Source: Saccharomonospora cyanea NA-134
Lineage (GTDB): Bacteria; Actinomycetota; Actinomycetes; Mycobacteriales; Pseudonocardiaceae
Assembly: GCF_000244975.1 (NCBI RefSeq)
Contig: NZ_CM001440.1
Location: 62,001 to 126,000 of the forward strand
Length of the DNA stretch: 64,000 bases
Direction: 5' to 3'
The position numbers and the translations under genes were made by a program. Shown in pieces: positions 8,335 through 16,775 of this stretch. Each line of letters begins with the position of its first letter. Position 1 is the first letter of the stretch. A model generated the notes under the pieces. It searched no databases. It was not told the DNA's origin and was given only the letters and a program-made list of their open reading frames with translations.

Positions 8335-8679
8335 GTGGTCCTCCTCGTGCGGGTCGGGTGGACGGGCGGTTTCGGTTCCGCTCCACTCAAACCCTACGGG
8401 GCTCCCGCGCCGGTGACGTCGAACGCCGTGAACGCACCGGTAACCGGCACCGCCGTTGAACCGGACTTCCGACCGCTCGGCCTGATGTCACCCATACGGC
8501 CGCACCGCTCGGCTGAAGTCGCCGAACCGCCTACCGACCGATCACCGACCGTTGGGCGCCGCCGATCGCAGGTGGGCGTTCAGAGCGCAGACGACGCCCG
8601 TTTGCGCTGGTACTCAAGTCACGTGCCGTTTTCGACGCGGCACGGCGGCACATCGGCGGACATCAGGGAGGCGGACTTC
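8335..8679. other. 345-bp divergent intergenic region
   Basis: Separates the minus-strand lyase from the plus-strand gene at 8680. It is less coding-like than its flanks and holds a short direct repeat (ACCGACCG twice near 8540). No hairpin or clear promoter hexamer pair was recognised. Presumably it holds both promoters. Confidence 0.5.
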
Positions 8680-9321
8680 GTGGCGGTACCACCTGGGCAG
8701 ATCGCGACAACGAGCGGATCGAACGGTGTTCGGTCGATCCCCGGTCGCGTCGGTCCCACATTCGAACTTCCCGCCAGCCCCGCCGACCTCGCCAAGCGGG
8801 CCGCTCCGCTGCTGGGTTGGCAGGGGACCGTGCTCCCGCAGCTCACACTGTTCGGCAGGCGCGTGTTCGTGGTGGCCCGGCTCCGGCCGGAGGCCCACGC
8901 CGAGCGCATCGCCACGGGCCTGCGCCCGGTCACCGACAGGGCCACCGTGGCGACCTGGACGTGGCCCGAGTTGTCCCGGATCGCGCCGCCTCCCGCCGTC
9001 CACATCGCGGGTGTGCTCACCGTGGCCCGGCACTGGCGGACGGGCATGGCGGCGACCGTGCCGTTCGCGCGCTACGGCGAGGCCGCGATGGTGCTGCCCA
9101 CCTCGGCCACCATGAGCCACGACTACGTGGACAACTGCCTGCCGAGGGCCCGCATGTACGGCCTTGGCGTGGTGGCGGCCGACGAGAACGCGAAGCTCGA
9201 CCTCGACCTCACGTGTGGGGACGAGCACCTCAACCTGGGCGAGGACGAGGTGTGGCGGTGGGTGCACGAGGTCGCCTACGAGCGGCTGCTCGCCTGCGAG
9301 AGCGCGGAGTCGATCGCCTGA
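8680..9321 (+). CDS. Conserved hypothetical protein
   Basis: 213-aa protein whose family I do not recognise. It is compact and rich in Trp and Ala, with no signal peptide or membrane segment. It contains a conserved-looking centre (PPPAVHIAGVLTVARHW, then TSATMSHDYVDNCLPRARMY). The start is taken as the GTG at 8680 because AGGGAGG lies about 7 nt upstream; the frame continues open upstream but overlaps the divergent lyase. It is followed by 39 bp and then an NAD(P)-binding gene with its own promoter. Function unknown. Confidence 0.75.
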   Translation: MAVPPGQIATTSGSNGVRSIPGRVGPTFELPASPADLAKRAAPLLGWQGTVLPQLTLFGRRVFVVARLRPEAHAERIATGLRPVTDRATVATWTWPELSRIAPPPAVHIAGVLTVARHWRTGMAATVPFARYGEAAMVLPTSATMSHDYVDNCLPRARMYGLGVVAADENAKLDLDLTCGDEHLNLGEDEVWRWVHEVAYERLLACESAESIA

Positions 9322-9347
9322 CCTCTGCTGCGGCTGCCGCGGGCGGC

Positions 9348-9353
9348 TAACCT
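9348..9353 (+). promoter_or_regulatory. -10 element TAACCT for leaderless transcript
   Basis: TAACCT ends exactly 7 nt before the ATG at 9361 and no Shine-Dalgarno is present, so transcription probably starts at the start codon. No good -35 was seen. Confidence 0.6.
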
Positions 9354-9360
9354 CGGCGTC

Positions 9361-10023
9361 ATGCGAGTCGTCATCGCCGGAGGACACGGCAAGATCGCGT
9401 TGCGGCTGGAGAAGCTTCTCGCCGCGAACGGTGACACGGCCGTGGGCATCATCCGCAAGCCCGAGCAGGCCGACGCTCTGCGCGAACGCAGTGCCGAACC
9501 GGTCGTGCTCGACCTGGAGAACGCGAGCGTCGACGAGGTCGTCGACGTGCTGTCCGGCGCCGACGCGGCCGTGTTCGCCGCGGGCGCGGGGCCGGGCAGC
9601 GGGGTCGCGCGGAAGGAGACGGTGGACAGGGCCGCCGCGGTGCTCTTCGCGGAGGCCGCCGAGCGCGCCGGAGTCCGCCGGTTCGTGCAGGTCAGCTCGA
9701 TGGGCGCGGGCGACGAGATCGACGCCGACGTCGAGGCCAGGGTGGGTGAGGTGTTCGCCGCCTACCTGCGGGCCAAGGCCGCCGCGGAGCAGGACCTGCG
9801 AGGTCGTGACCTGGACTGGACGATCCTGCGCCCGGGGCGCCTCACCGACGACCCGGGCACGGGCATGGTGCGTCTCGCGAACGAGGTGCCGAGGGCGGAC
9901 GTCCCGAGGGACGACGTCGCCGAGGTCGTACGCCTGCTGGTCGCCGACACCACCACGTACGGTCGCACGCTGGAGCTGACCTCCGGCAACACGCCCGCGG
10001 CGGAGGCGCTGGAGCGGCTGTGA
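9361..10023 (+). CDS. NAD(P)H-binding atypical SDR / epimerase-like protein
   Basis: 220-aa Rossmann protein of the atypical short-chain dehydrogenase/NmrA-like group. The N-terminal nucleotide loop is VVIAGGHGKIALRLEKLL, the acidic second strand VVLDLENA, and the active-site region has VSSMGAG. A classic YxxxK catalytic pair is not evident: the lysine sits in a YLRAKAAAE segment, which may be the equivalent. The role is unknown; relatives are NAD(P)-dependent sugar epimerases or redox sensors. It is probably leaderless. It ends 5 bp before the convergent oxidase gene. Confidence 0.85.
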   Translation: MRVVIAGGHGKIALRLEKLLAANGDTAVGIIRKPEQADALRERSAEPVVLDLENASVDEVVDVLSGADAAVFAAGAGPGSGVARKETVDRAAAVLFAEAAERAGVRRFVQVSSMGAGDEIDADVEARVGEVFAAYLRAKAAAEQDLRGRDLDWTILRPGRLTDDPGTGMVRLANEVPRADVPRDDVAEVVRLLVADTTTYGRTLELTSGNTPAAEALERL

Positions 10024-10027
10024 CGAC

Positions 10028-11341
10028 TCAGCCGACGGGGCCGAGCACGCGGTCGAGGTAGGCGTTGCCGAACACGCCGCCCGGATCGAGCTCGGCCCGC
10101 ACCCGTCGGAAGTCGTCGAAGCGGGGGTAGAGCTCGCGCAGCCGGGCGGCGTCGAGCGCGTGCATCTTGCCCCAGTGAGGCCGCCCGCCCACCGCGTCCG
10201 CGATCTCGGCGAAGGAGGCGAAGTACTCCTCGTACGGCATGCCGACGTACTGGTGCACGGCGACGTAGGCGGAATCCCGGCCGTACGCGGTGGAGAGCCA
10301 GATGTCGTCGGCGGCGGCGACCCTGACCTCGACGGGAAACGCCACGGGATGCCGCAGCCGCGACACGAGCGCCCGCAGTCGTTCGAGGACGTCGAGCACG
10401 GACTCGCGCGGCACCGCGTATTCGGACTCCACGAACCTCACCGAACGCCGCGTCGCGAAAACGCGGTGGGAGGCGTCGCTGTAGCGGCGGGTGGACAGTG
10501 CCGACGACGCCAGCGCGCCGAGCTTCGGCACCAGCGGGGGCACCGCCCTTCCGATGCGGCACAGGCCACCGAACGCCACGTTCTCCATGACGGTGTAGTC
10601 GAGGAACTGCCGGGCGGCCGACAGTGGGCGCGCCGAGGTCCCCGGCGGGCGCCTGGTGTTGCGTTTGACCAGCGCGTTCCGGCCGTAGGGGAACCAGTAG
10701 AACTCGAAGTGGTCCTCGGCGTCGGCGAGCTGGTGGAAGTCGGCCAGCACACGGTCGAGCGGTTGGGGCCCCTCGTGCGCTTCGAGCACGAAGGCGGGTT
10801 CGCAGCGCAGGGTCACGCCCGTGATGACGCCGAGGGCTCCGAGACCCACGCGAGCGGCGTCGAACAACGTCGGCCGCTCGTTCGCGGAACACCTGACGAC
10901 GGAGCCGTCGGCCGTGACCAGTTCCAGCGCCGCCACCTGGGTCGCGAGCCCTCCGAAGCGTGCGCCGGTTCCGTGGGTTCCCGTCGAGATGGCGCCGGCG
11001 ACGGTCTGGGCGTCGATGTCGCCGAGGTTGGTCATCGCGAGGCCCAGCGTGTCGAGCAGCGTGTTGAGCTGACGCAGCGTGGTGCCCGCCCGCACGGTGA
11101 CGAGTCCGGTTTCGGCGTCCGCCGAGACGAGGCCGGTGAGGTGGGCGAGATCGAGCGCGTCGCAGCCCGGGTCGGTCGCGGCGACGGGGGTGAAGGAATG
11201 GCCGCTGCCGACGGGACGCAACCGGCCGCCGCGCTCGGCGACGTCCGTGACGATCGCGCTGATCTCGTCGGTGCTCGTCGGCCGATGGAGGCGGTGTGGG
11301 TGCGCCTGTACGGTTCCCGCCCAGTTCGTCCACGGTGTCAC
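10028..11341 (-). CDS. FAD-linked oxidoreductase, D-arabinono-1,4-lactone oxidase type
   Basis: 437-aa flavoprotein of the vanillyl-alcohol-oxidase/aldonolactone-oxidase family. The N-terminal FAD domain has LRPVGSGHSFTPVAATD and a central GAISTGTHGTG motif. The C-terminal ALO domain ends with RPHWGKMHAL and LDPGGVFGNAYLDRVLG, both hallmark segments. Likely substrates are sugar lactones or alditols. The His in the GSGHSF motif is the place where some members attach FAD covalently. The GTG start has GAAGGAGG just upstream. It is convergent with the NAD(P)-binding gene and divergent from the deaminase/aldolase gene. Confidence 0.88.
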   Translation of the reverse strand: MTPWTNWAGTVQAHPHRLHRPTSTDEISAIVTDVAERGGRLRPVGSGHSFTPVAATDPGCDALDLAHLTGLVSADAETGLVTVRAGTTLRQLNTLLDTLGLAMTNLGDIDAQTVAGAISTGTHGTGARFGGLATQVAALELVTADGSVVRCSANERPTLFDAARVGLGALGVITGVTLRCEPAFVLEAHEGPQPLDRVLADFHQLADAEDHFEFYWFPYGRNALVKRNTRRPPGTSARPLSAARQFLDYTVMENVAFGGLCRIGRAVPPLVPKLGALASSALSTRRYSDASHRVFATRRSVRFVESEYAVPRESVLDVLERLRALVSRLRHPVAFPVEVRVAAADDIWLSTAYGRDSAYVAVHQYVGMPYEEYFASFAEIADAVGGRPHWGKMHALDAARLRELYPRFDDFRRVRAELDPGGVFGNAYLDRVLGPVG

Positions 11342-11484
11342 CCCGACCTCCTTCAGAGCCCGTTCTCGAACCCTCGACTACCTGCTGCGCGACGGAGAAG
11401 GGTCCAGGAACAGGCTCTCGACGTTGTCGTCACAATAGGTGAATGAGATTCGCGTTTACAAGGTCTCTGCCGTACCGTCGGCAC

Positions 11485-12672
11485 GTGAGCTCCGCATACG
11501 CCGTTCCGTACGACCTGGCGACCCGCGATCTCGACCCGCCGCTGGCCGTGGTGGACCTCGACGCGTTCGACGCCAACGCCGACGACCTCGTGCGGCGTGC
11601 CGGAGGACTGCCCATTCGCGTCGCGAGCAAGTCGGTGCGCTGCCGCGCCCTGCTGGAACGGGTGCTGGCGCGGCCGGGTTTCTCGGGGCTGCTGTGCTAC
11701 ACGCTCGCCGAGGCACTGTGGTTGTTCGGCGAAGGCACGAGCGACGACCTCGTCGTGGCGTATCCGACCGCGGACCGCGCGGCACTGCGGGCCCTCGTCG
11801 CCGACGAGGCGGCCCGGAAGGCGATCACGGTGATGGTCGACTCGCCCGAACAGCTCGACCTCATCGACACGACCGTCGGTGCCGACCACGCGGAACTGCG
11901 GGTCTGCCTCGAGTTCGACGCGTCGTGGCGGCCGGTGCCCGGTGTTCACGTCGGCACCCGGCGCTCCCCGGTCTTCACACCGGGGCAGGCCGCTCGCCTC
12001 GCCCGGCACATCGCCGGGCGGCCGGGCTTCCGGCTGGTGGGGGTGATGGGATACGAGGGGCAGATCGCCGGGCTGCCCGACGGTGACACAGGTGTCACCG
12101 GCGCCGTCGTGCGCTGGATGCAGCGCCGCTCGGCGGCCGAACTCGCCCGGAGGCGGGCCGCCGTGGTGAACACGGTGCGGGCGGTGACGCGGCTGGAGTT
12201 CGTCAACGGCGGTGGCACGGGAAGCCTGGAGTACACCCGCGGCGAATCCGCCGTCAGCGAGGTGACGGCCGGTTCCGGCCTCGTCGGGCCCGCCCTGTTC
12301 TCCAGGTACCGGCGTTTCTCGCCCCGGCCGGCGGCCCTGTTCGCGCTTCCCGTCGTGCGCAGACCCAACCGGAGGACCGTGACACTCGCCGCGGGCGGAT
12401 ACGTGGCCTCCGGGCAGGCGGGACCGTCGCGGCTGCCCACGCCCTACCTGCCGCGGGGGTTGCGGCTGCTCACGGTGGAGGGGGCGGGCGAGGTGCAGAC
12501 GCCGGTCACCGGACGGGCCGCGCGACGGCTCGCGCCGGGAGATCGCGTGTGGTTCCGCCACGCCAAGGCGGGCGAGCTCGCCGAGCACTTCCCGCGGTAC
12601 CACCTGGTGTCCGGGGGGCGGCTCGTCTGCACCGTGCCGACGTACCGTGGCGAAGGTCACTTTTTCGGCTGA
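11485..12672 (+). CDS. Amino acid deaminase/aldolase (alanine-racemase-fold PLP enzyme)
   Basis: PLP enzyme of the D-threonine aldolase / D-serine dehydratase-like group (alanine racemase N-terminal barrel). The PLP lysine is in PIRVASKSVRCRALL, followed by GLLCYTLAEALWL. The C-terminal domain carries the expected metal-site type residues around GDRVWFRHAKAGELAEHF. I use the GTG at 11485 (395 aa): TACCGT ends 6 nt before it, suggesting a leaderless start, and homology begins there (SSAYAVPYDLATRDLDPPLAVVD). An ATG at 11443 in the same frame is the alternative (409 aa). It is divergent from the FAD oxidase across ~140 bp. Cytoplasmic. Confidence 0.83.
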   Translation: MSSAYAVPYDLATRDLDPPLAVVDLDAFDANADDLVRRAGGLPIRVASKSVRCRALLERVLARPGFSGLLCYTLAEALWLFGEGTSDDLVVAYPTADRAALRALVADEAARKAITVMVDSPEQLDLIDTTVGADHAELRVCLEFDASWRPVPGVHVGTRRSPVFTPGQAARLARHIAGRPGFRLVGVMGYEGQIAGLPDGDTGVTGAVVRWMQRRSAAELARRRAAVVNTVRAVTRLEFVNGGGTGSLEYTRGESAVSEVTAGSGLVGPALFSRYRRFSPRPAALFALPVVRRPNRRTVTLAAGGYVASGQAGPSRLPTPYLPRGLRLLTVEGAGEVQTPVTGRAARRLAPGDRVWFRHAKAGELAEHFPRYHLVSGGRLVCTVPTYRGEGHFFG

Positions 12673-12753
12673 TCCACCGGAAGGGCCGATGAGTCCGGCG
12701 CGGCGGTGTTGTCCATCCTGTCGATCACCGTTTTCCCGAGGAGGACAGTACTC

Positions 12754-13326
12754 ATGGCCGCGGCTCGCAAGCTCAGACTGTGGATGCAGGTTTCGCTCGA
12801 CGGTTTCGTCTCCGGACCGAACGGCGAGTTCGACTGGCCCACGTACGAGAAAGAGCTGAACACCTTCGCCGTGGAGCAGGCGGCCGACATGGGAGCCATG
12901 CTGTACGGCCGCAAGGTCTACGAGGGCATGGCCGCCTACTGGCCCGACCCGCGGCGGTACCCGGGAGCCACCGAGCTCGACCTGCGGTACTCGGAAACCT
13001 GGAAGCGGGTGCCCAAGTACGTCTTCTCCAGGACCCTCACCGAGGCGGACTGGAACACCACGGTCGTCGCGGAGGACGTCGCCGGAGCCGTCACCGAGCT
13101 GAAGGAGCAGCCCGGTGGCGACCTGGTGCTCTTCGGCGGAGGTGACATCGTGTCCACGTTCGTCCGCGAGAACCTGATCGACGAGTACTGGTTGTTCGTA
13201 CACCCCGTCGTGCTCGGTGGCGGTACACCGCTCTTTCCCACGCTCGAGACGCGGCTGGACCTGGAGCTCGTGGAGTCCAGGGTCTTCGACTCCGCGGTGA
13301 ACCACCTGCGTTACCGGGTCCGGTGA
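12754..13326 (+). CDS. Dihydrofolate reductase family protein (RibD C-terminal-like)
   Basis: 190-aa YwjB/RibD-C-type reductase. Characteristic segments are KLRLWMQVSLDGFVSGPNGE, MLYGRKVYEGMAAYWP, KYVFSRTLTEADW, DLVLFGGGDIVSTFV and DEYWLFVHPVVLGGGTPLF. Members bind NADPH and reduce pterin-like or unknown substrates; folate resistance is not implied. The ATG at 12754 is preceded by GAGGAGG. It ends 3 bp before the convergent TetR gene. Confidence 0.9.
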   Translation: MAAARKLRLWMQVSLDGFVSGPNGEFDWPTYEKELNTFAVEQAADMGAMLYGRKVYEGMAAYWPDPRRYPGATELDLRYSETWKRVPKYVFSRTLTEADWNTTVVAEDVAGAVTELKEQPGGDLVLFGGGDIVSTFVRENLIDEYWLFVHPVVLGGGTPLFPTLETRLDLELVESRVFDSAVNHLRYRVR

Positions 13327-13329
13327 CGA

Positions 13330-13965
13330 TCACTCACCGAACTTGCCCGCCAGGTAGCCCTTGATCAGGGCCTTGGTCTCGTCGATGACGGCCGCATCGC
13401 CGTGGGGGTCGATGCGGAAGGCGTAGTTCAGCAACCCGTCCGCCGCTTCCACGGCGATCGAGATGGGCAGCGTCACCTCGTCCTGCGGCAGCTTGACGTG
13501 GGCGGTCACCAAGTCCGCGAGTGCGTCGACGACGACGCGGTTGTTGGTCCGCCGGTCGTCGAGCAGCCGCAGGTCGACCACGTCCCCGAAGTGCACCTTG
13601 GAGAAGCCGGGGATCTCGCGGTGCATGGTGAGGTAGATGTCGAGCAGCGAGTCGACGACGTCCCACCAGTGATGCGGGTCGAGCGTCTCGAGGCGTTCGT
13701 TGACGGCGGCGATGAAACGTTCGAGGTTCCGCTGGGTCAAAGCCTGCACCACGGCCCGTTTGTCGGGGAAGAACTGGTACAGCGAGCCCACGGCCACCCC
13801 CGCGCGTTTGGCGATGAGGGTGGTGGTCAGTCCTTCGTAGCCGACCTCGTCGAGCAGTTCGGCGCTCGCGTCGAGCATTCGCTCGACCCGTTTGGCACTG
13901 CGCTGCTGGACCGGCTGCCGGCGCAGTGGTGTCGTCGCCTGCGTCACCGTGTGGTTCTGGGACAC
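13330..13965 (-). CDS. TetR/AcrR family transcriptional regulator
   Basis: 211-aa repressor-type regulator. The N-terminal helix-turn-helix is clear: ILDASAELL-like MLDASAELLDEVGYEGLTTT, then IAKRAGVAVGSLYQFFPDKR. The C-terminal ligand/dimer domain is not assigned. The GTG at 13965 has AAGGAG 7 nt upstream and is preferred to the long upstream open frame. The convergent DHFR-like gene is an unlikely target unless regulated in trans; the 351-bp upstream region may contain its own operator. Ligand unknown. Confidence 0.92.
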   Translation of the reverse strand: MSQNHTVTQATTPLRRQPVQQRSAKRVERMLDASAELLDEVGYEGLTTTLIAKRAGVAVGSLYQFFPDKRAVVQALTQRNLERFIAAVNERLETLDPHHWWDVVDSLLDIYLTMHREIPGFSKVHFGDVVDLRLLDDRRTNNRVVVDALADLVTAHVKLPQDEVTLPISIAVEAADGLLNYAFRIDPHGDAAVIDETKALIKGYLAGKFGE

Positions 13966-14316
13966 GTCGTGCTCCTTGCTGTGCAGGTCAGCGACTTTAT
14001 CGTGCCCGGGTTGGCGTTCACGGTCGAGTGAATGCCTTGCACCGTAAGCGAAAGCAGGCGCACACAAGGCCGCAGGCCGGTGCCGGTCGGGGGGAGGGGG
14101 AGTGTAACGGCACCGGCCCGCGGGGTATCGGGGCCGCACCGCGGGCGGGGACTCGCGGTGTGCGATGTGGAGTTGTGGCGATCCGGCGGAGCGGTCAGCA
14201 GCCGCCGGTGTCGATCGCCGAAGAACCGGCGGCCGGGCTCGTCACGCTCGGGGGTACGCACGACCCGGCCGCCGGCGACAGTGTCCGCCGTGTGGCGGAA
14301 AACAGTGGGGAGGACG
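13966..14316. other. 351-bp intergenic region upstream of the TetR gene
   Basis: No convincing gene on either strand; the open frames here are long only because of base composition. It contains a G-rich run (GGGGGAGGGGGA near 14091-14102). I see no strong palindrome or terminator. Confidence 0.5.
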
Positions 14317-14727
14317 TCATCGGCCCGCGCCCCCCGCGAGGGCGTGCCGGCCGGTGGGGGACGCGGGCGTGCGCCGCTTCTGGACCGGTGGCGTCGCGGT
14401 CGCGGCGGTTGTCCCGCGCAGGCGCCGGACTCGGCGCGAGTCGTGGAAGTGCGCGAGACCGCCTGCGACCAGGTGGTCATGGGCCACCTGCCACACGGAG
14501 CACGGTGCCTTGCAACGGTGCCAGCGGGTGGAGCAGGTCGGGCAGTCACCCCGCTCGTCGGGCTCGTGAGCCGAGAGCATCACCCGCCAGCCTTCGGTGA
14601 GGCGGGGCAACTCGGCGCGGGCCGCCGAGATCAGCGCCGGTGAGTCCGCCTCTTTGGCGAGGTCGGCGAGCATGTCGAGTCGCTCCCACACGGCGTTGCG
14701 GAGCACTTGCCCGAGTATCTGGTCCAC
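14317..14727 (-). CDS. Hypothetical Cys-containing protein
   Basis: 136-aa protein of unknown family. The N-terminal half is helical (MDQILGQVLRNAVWERLDML). The middle has a Cys-rich cluster: CPTC, CKAPC within about 20 residues, plus His residues (WHRC, AHDHL), which could bind metal. The C-terminus is Arg/Thr-rich and looks disordered. It starts 7 bp after the stop of the upstream gene, so the pair is probably translationally linked. Its relation to the divergent XRE–TPR regulator is suggested only by position. Confidence 0.7.
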   Translation of the reverse strand: MDQILGQVLRNAVWERLDMLADLAKEADSPALISAARAELPRLTEGWRVMLSAHEPDERGDCPTCSTRWHRCKAPCSVWQVAHDHLVAGGLAHFHDSRRVRRLRGTTAATATPPVQKRRTPASPTGRHALAGGAGR

Positions 14728-14734
14728 TTGGCCC

Positions 14735-15079
14735 TCACCGTCGCCTTCCCGCCAGTTCGGCGGCTTCGTTCAGTGCGGCCCGGAGTTGCCCGAGCTGGCC
14801 GACCGACAGTCGTGCCGTCTCTCCGGGCGGTCCGACGAGGACCACCTCGCCGTCGTCCACATACACCGTCACGCACCGTTCGCGGCTGATCAGATCACCG
14901 CACTGCACGCGCCAGACCACCTGGCCGCCTTCGTGACGTCGTCCCGAGTCGAGGTAGGGCTGAGCCGTTCTGCTCGGCGGCGTGATGGCCCGGCGCGTGG
15001 GCTGCTCGGAACCGCGAGACCGGGAGAACACCGTGTCGGTCCCAGCAGAATCTGCTGCGAGCGAGTGCACGTCCACCAC
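14735..15079 (-). CDS. Hypothetical protein paired with the Cys-containing protein
   Basis: Small protein whose C-terminal ~60 residues look well folded (VVWRVQCGDLISRERCVTVY, then VVLVGPPGETARLSVGQLGQLR). The upstream part is Ser/Arg/Thr-rich. The frame stays open to 15337, but that part has poor coding character and would abut the divergent promoter. A GTG at 15079 (or 15070) is proposed, giving about 114 aa; the start is uncertain. No family is recognised. It is the first gene of a probable two-gene unit divergent from the XRE–TPR regulator. Confidence 0.6.
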   Translation of the reverse strand: MVDVHSLAADSAGTDTVFSRSRGSEQPTRRAITPPSRTAQPYLDSGRRHEGGQVVWRVQCGDLISRERCVTVYVDDGEVVLVGPPGETARLSVGQLGQLRAALNEAAELAGRRR

Positions 15080-15369
15080 GTCCTTCGTCGGTTCCGTCGT
15101 TCTCGGTCGTTCGGGTCTTTCCTCTCGGGAGCCGCGATGGCTGCGGACCGTGTCCGTCCGGCCACGCACCTCCTGCCCATACCTTGCGGTGAAAAGAACG
15201 ACGTGAGAACCCTCGGTGTGTCCCGTAGCGGCGACCGGCCCGAGGGGCACGCCGAACGGTCGCGGGAGTTCGGCCCGACCGATCAAACCCCCACATCGAG
15301 CTTTCGCACGGTTGAATGGGCGTTGCTTACGCTGCACACGACGCCCGACGGGACTGTGGAGGGGCGGAC

Positions 15370-16740
15370 ATGGACGCCAACGAGGATGCCAAGCAGGGCC
15401 GCATCAACCCCGAGGTGTGGGAAGCCCGCGAAATGCGTGACGCGCTGGCGAACCGCAACATCAGCGAGGTCTACCGGAGACTCCGGATGCACGGAGTCTC
15501 TCAACGCCAGATCGCCGCCATGACCGGTCAGTCACAGTCCGAGGTGTCGGAAATCCTCAAGGGACGCCAGGTGATGGCCTACGACGTGCTCTCCCGCATC
15601 GCCAAGGGCCTCGGCATCCCGAGGGGGTACATGGGTCTCGCCTACGACGAGGCCACGAGGAACCAGGTCGTCGGCGACGGCGACGAGCAGCAAGCTGAGG
15701 AGGACGAGTCCGTGAAACGACGGAAGTTCCTCGCGCACGCGGCCCAGGTCACGATGGGGGCCGCGGTGTTCGGCCCAGCCTCGGCGGCATGGGCGTCGAG
15801 CCCCGGAAGGACCCCGGCGCCGGGGCGTATCGGGATGACCGATGTCCGTCAGGTGGAGGCGGCGACCAGGGCGCTGAGGGCGTTGGACTACCAGTACGGT
15901 GGCGGCTTCTGCCGGGATGCGGTGGTGGCGCAGCTGTCGTGGGGGCAGCAGATGCTCCAGGCGAGCGGCCCCGAGAGGGTCAAGTCCCGGTTGTACGTGG
16001 CGCTCGCCGACCTGCACAGCCTCGCGGGCTGGACCTCGTTCGACATCGACCTCGTCGACTCGGCGCGCAACCACTTCGCGCAGGCGCTGGAACTCGCGAA
16101 GCAAGGGGACAACCACCCGCTCGTCGCCAACATCCTCTACCGCATGGGCAGGGTGTACCTGCACCAGGACGCGCCCAACGACGCGTTGAAGCTGTTCCAG
16201 CTCGGGCAGCTCGCGGCACAGGAATCCGGTTCGGAGCTCGCGGTCGCGGTCCTGTGCGCCAACGAGGCGTGGGCCTACGCGATGATGGGCAACGTCGAGC
16301 AGTCCGTGAAGCTGCTCGGTCGGACGAAGGACAAGTTCCAGCGCGCCGACGTGGCCAACGCCGAGTCGTGGGTGAAGTTCTTCGACGAGACCGACGTGTA
16401 CGCGATGATCGGTACCGTTCACACGGCGCTGGCGCAGCACGCCGACGCGGCGCACACGCGCTACGCCATCCCCGCGTTGCGCAGGGCCACCGACGCGTAC
16501 GGCGACGACATGGCGCGCAGCAAGACGTTCAGTCTCAGCATGCTGGCCACCAACCACATGTTGGAGGGCGACATCGATCACGGCGCGAAGATCGGCGGGA
16601 AGGCGCTGGACTGCGCGGAGGGACTCAAGTCCGCGCGGGTGAAGAAGCGCATGGAGCCGTTGCGGCAGGAAGCGCTGCGGCGCAGCAACAACAGCGACGC
16701 GCGCGAGCTGGCCGAGCGGATGACCGAGTTCTTCGCCTGA
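15370..16740 (+). CDS. XRE-family regulator with TPR-like C-terminal domain (NsdA-like)
   Basis: 456-aa transcription factor. The N-terminal HTH lies at about residues 40-90 (RMHGVSQRQIAAMTGQSQSE, then VSEILKGRQVMAYDVLSRIA). The C-terminal ~300 residues are TPR/helical repeats (HFAQALELAKQGDNHPLVAN, LYRMGRVYLHQDAPNDALKL). This architecture matches Streptomyces NsdA-type regulators of sporulation and antibiotic production (family knowledge; orthology not tested). A KRRKFLAHAAQ stretch followed by a hydrophobic run sits between the domains and resembles a Tat-like or membrane-contact motif. The ATG at 15370 has GGAGG 8 nt upstream. A candidate -10 TACGCT is at 15328-15333. Confidence 0.9.
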   Translation: MDANEDAKQGRINPEVWEAREMRDALANRNISEVYRRLRMHGVSQRQIAAMTGQSQSEVSEILKGRQVMAYDVLSRIAKGLGIPRGYMGLAYDEATRNQVVGDGDEQQAEEDESVKRRKFLAHAAQVTMGAAVFGPASAAWASSPGRTPAPGRIGMTDVRQVEAATRALRALDYQYGGGFCRDAVVAQLSWGQQMLQASGPERVKSRLYVALADLHSLAGWTSFDIDLVDSARNHFAQALELAKQGDNHPLVANILYRMGRVYLHQDAPNDALKLFQLGQLAAQESGSELAVAVLCANEAWAYAMMGNVEQSVKLLGRTKDKFQRADVANAESWVKFFDETDVYAMIGTVHTALAQHADAAHTRYAIPALRRATDAYGDDMARSKTFSLSMLATNHMLEGDIDHGAKIGGKALDCAEGLKSARVKKRMEPLRQEALRRSNNSDARELAERMTEFFA

Positions 16741-16775
16741 GCGCGACGGCGGCGAAAAGGCGGGACACCACGTCG

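Noticed and set aside
8335-8679. N-terminal extension of the gene at 8680 back to 7987
   Set aside because: It would overlap the CitE-like gene and an intergenic region; a good Shine-Dalgarno supports the GTG at 8680.
11353-13305. 650-codon minus-strand open frame
   Set aside because: Antisense to the deaminase/aldolase and DHFR-like genes, both of which have recognisable families.
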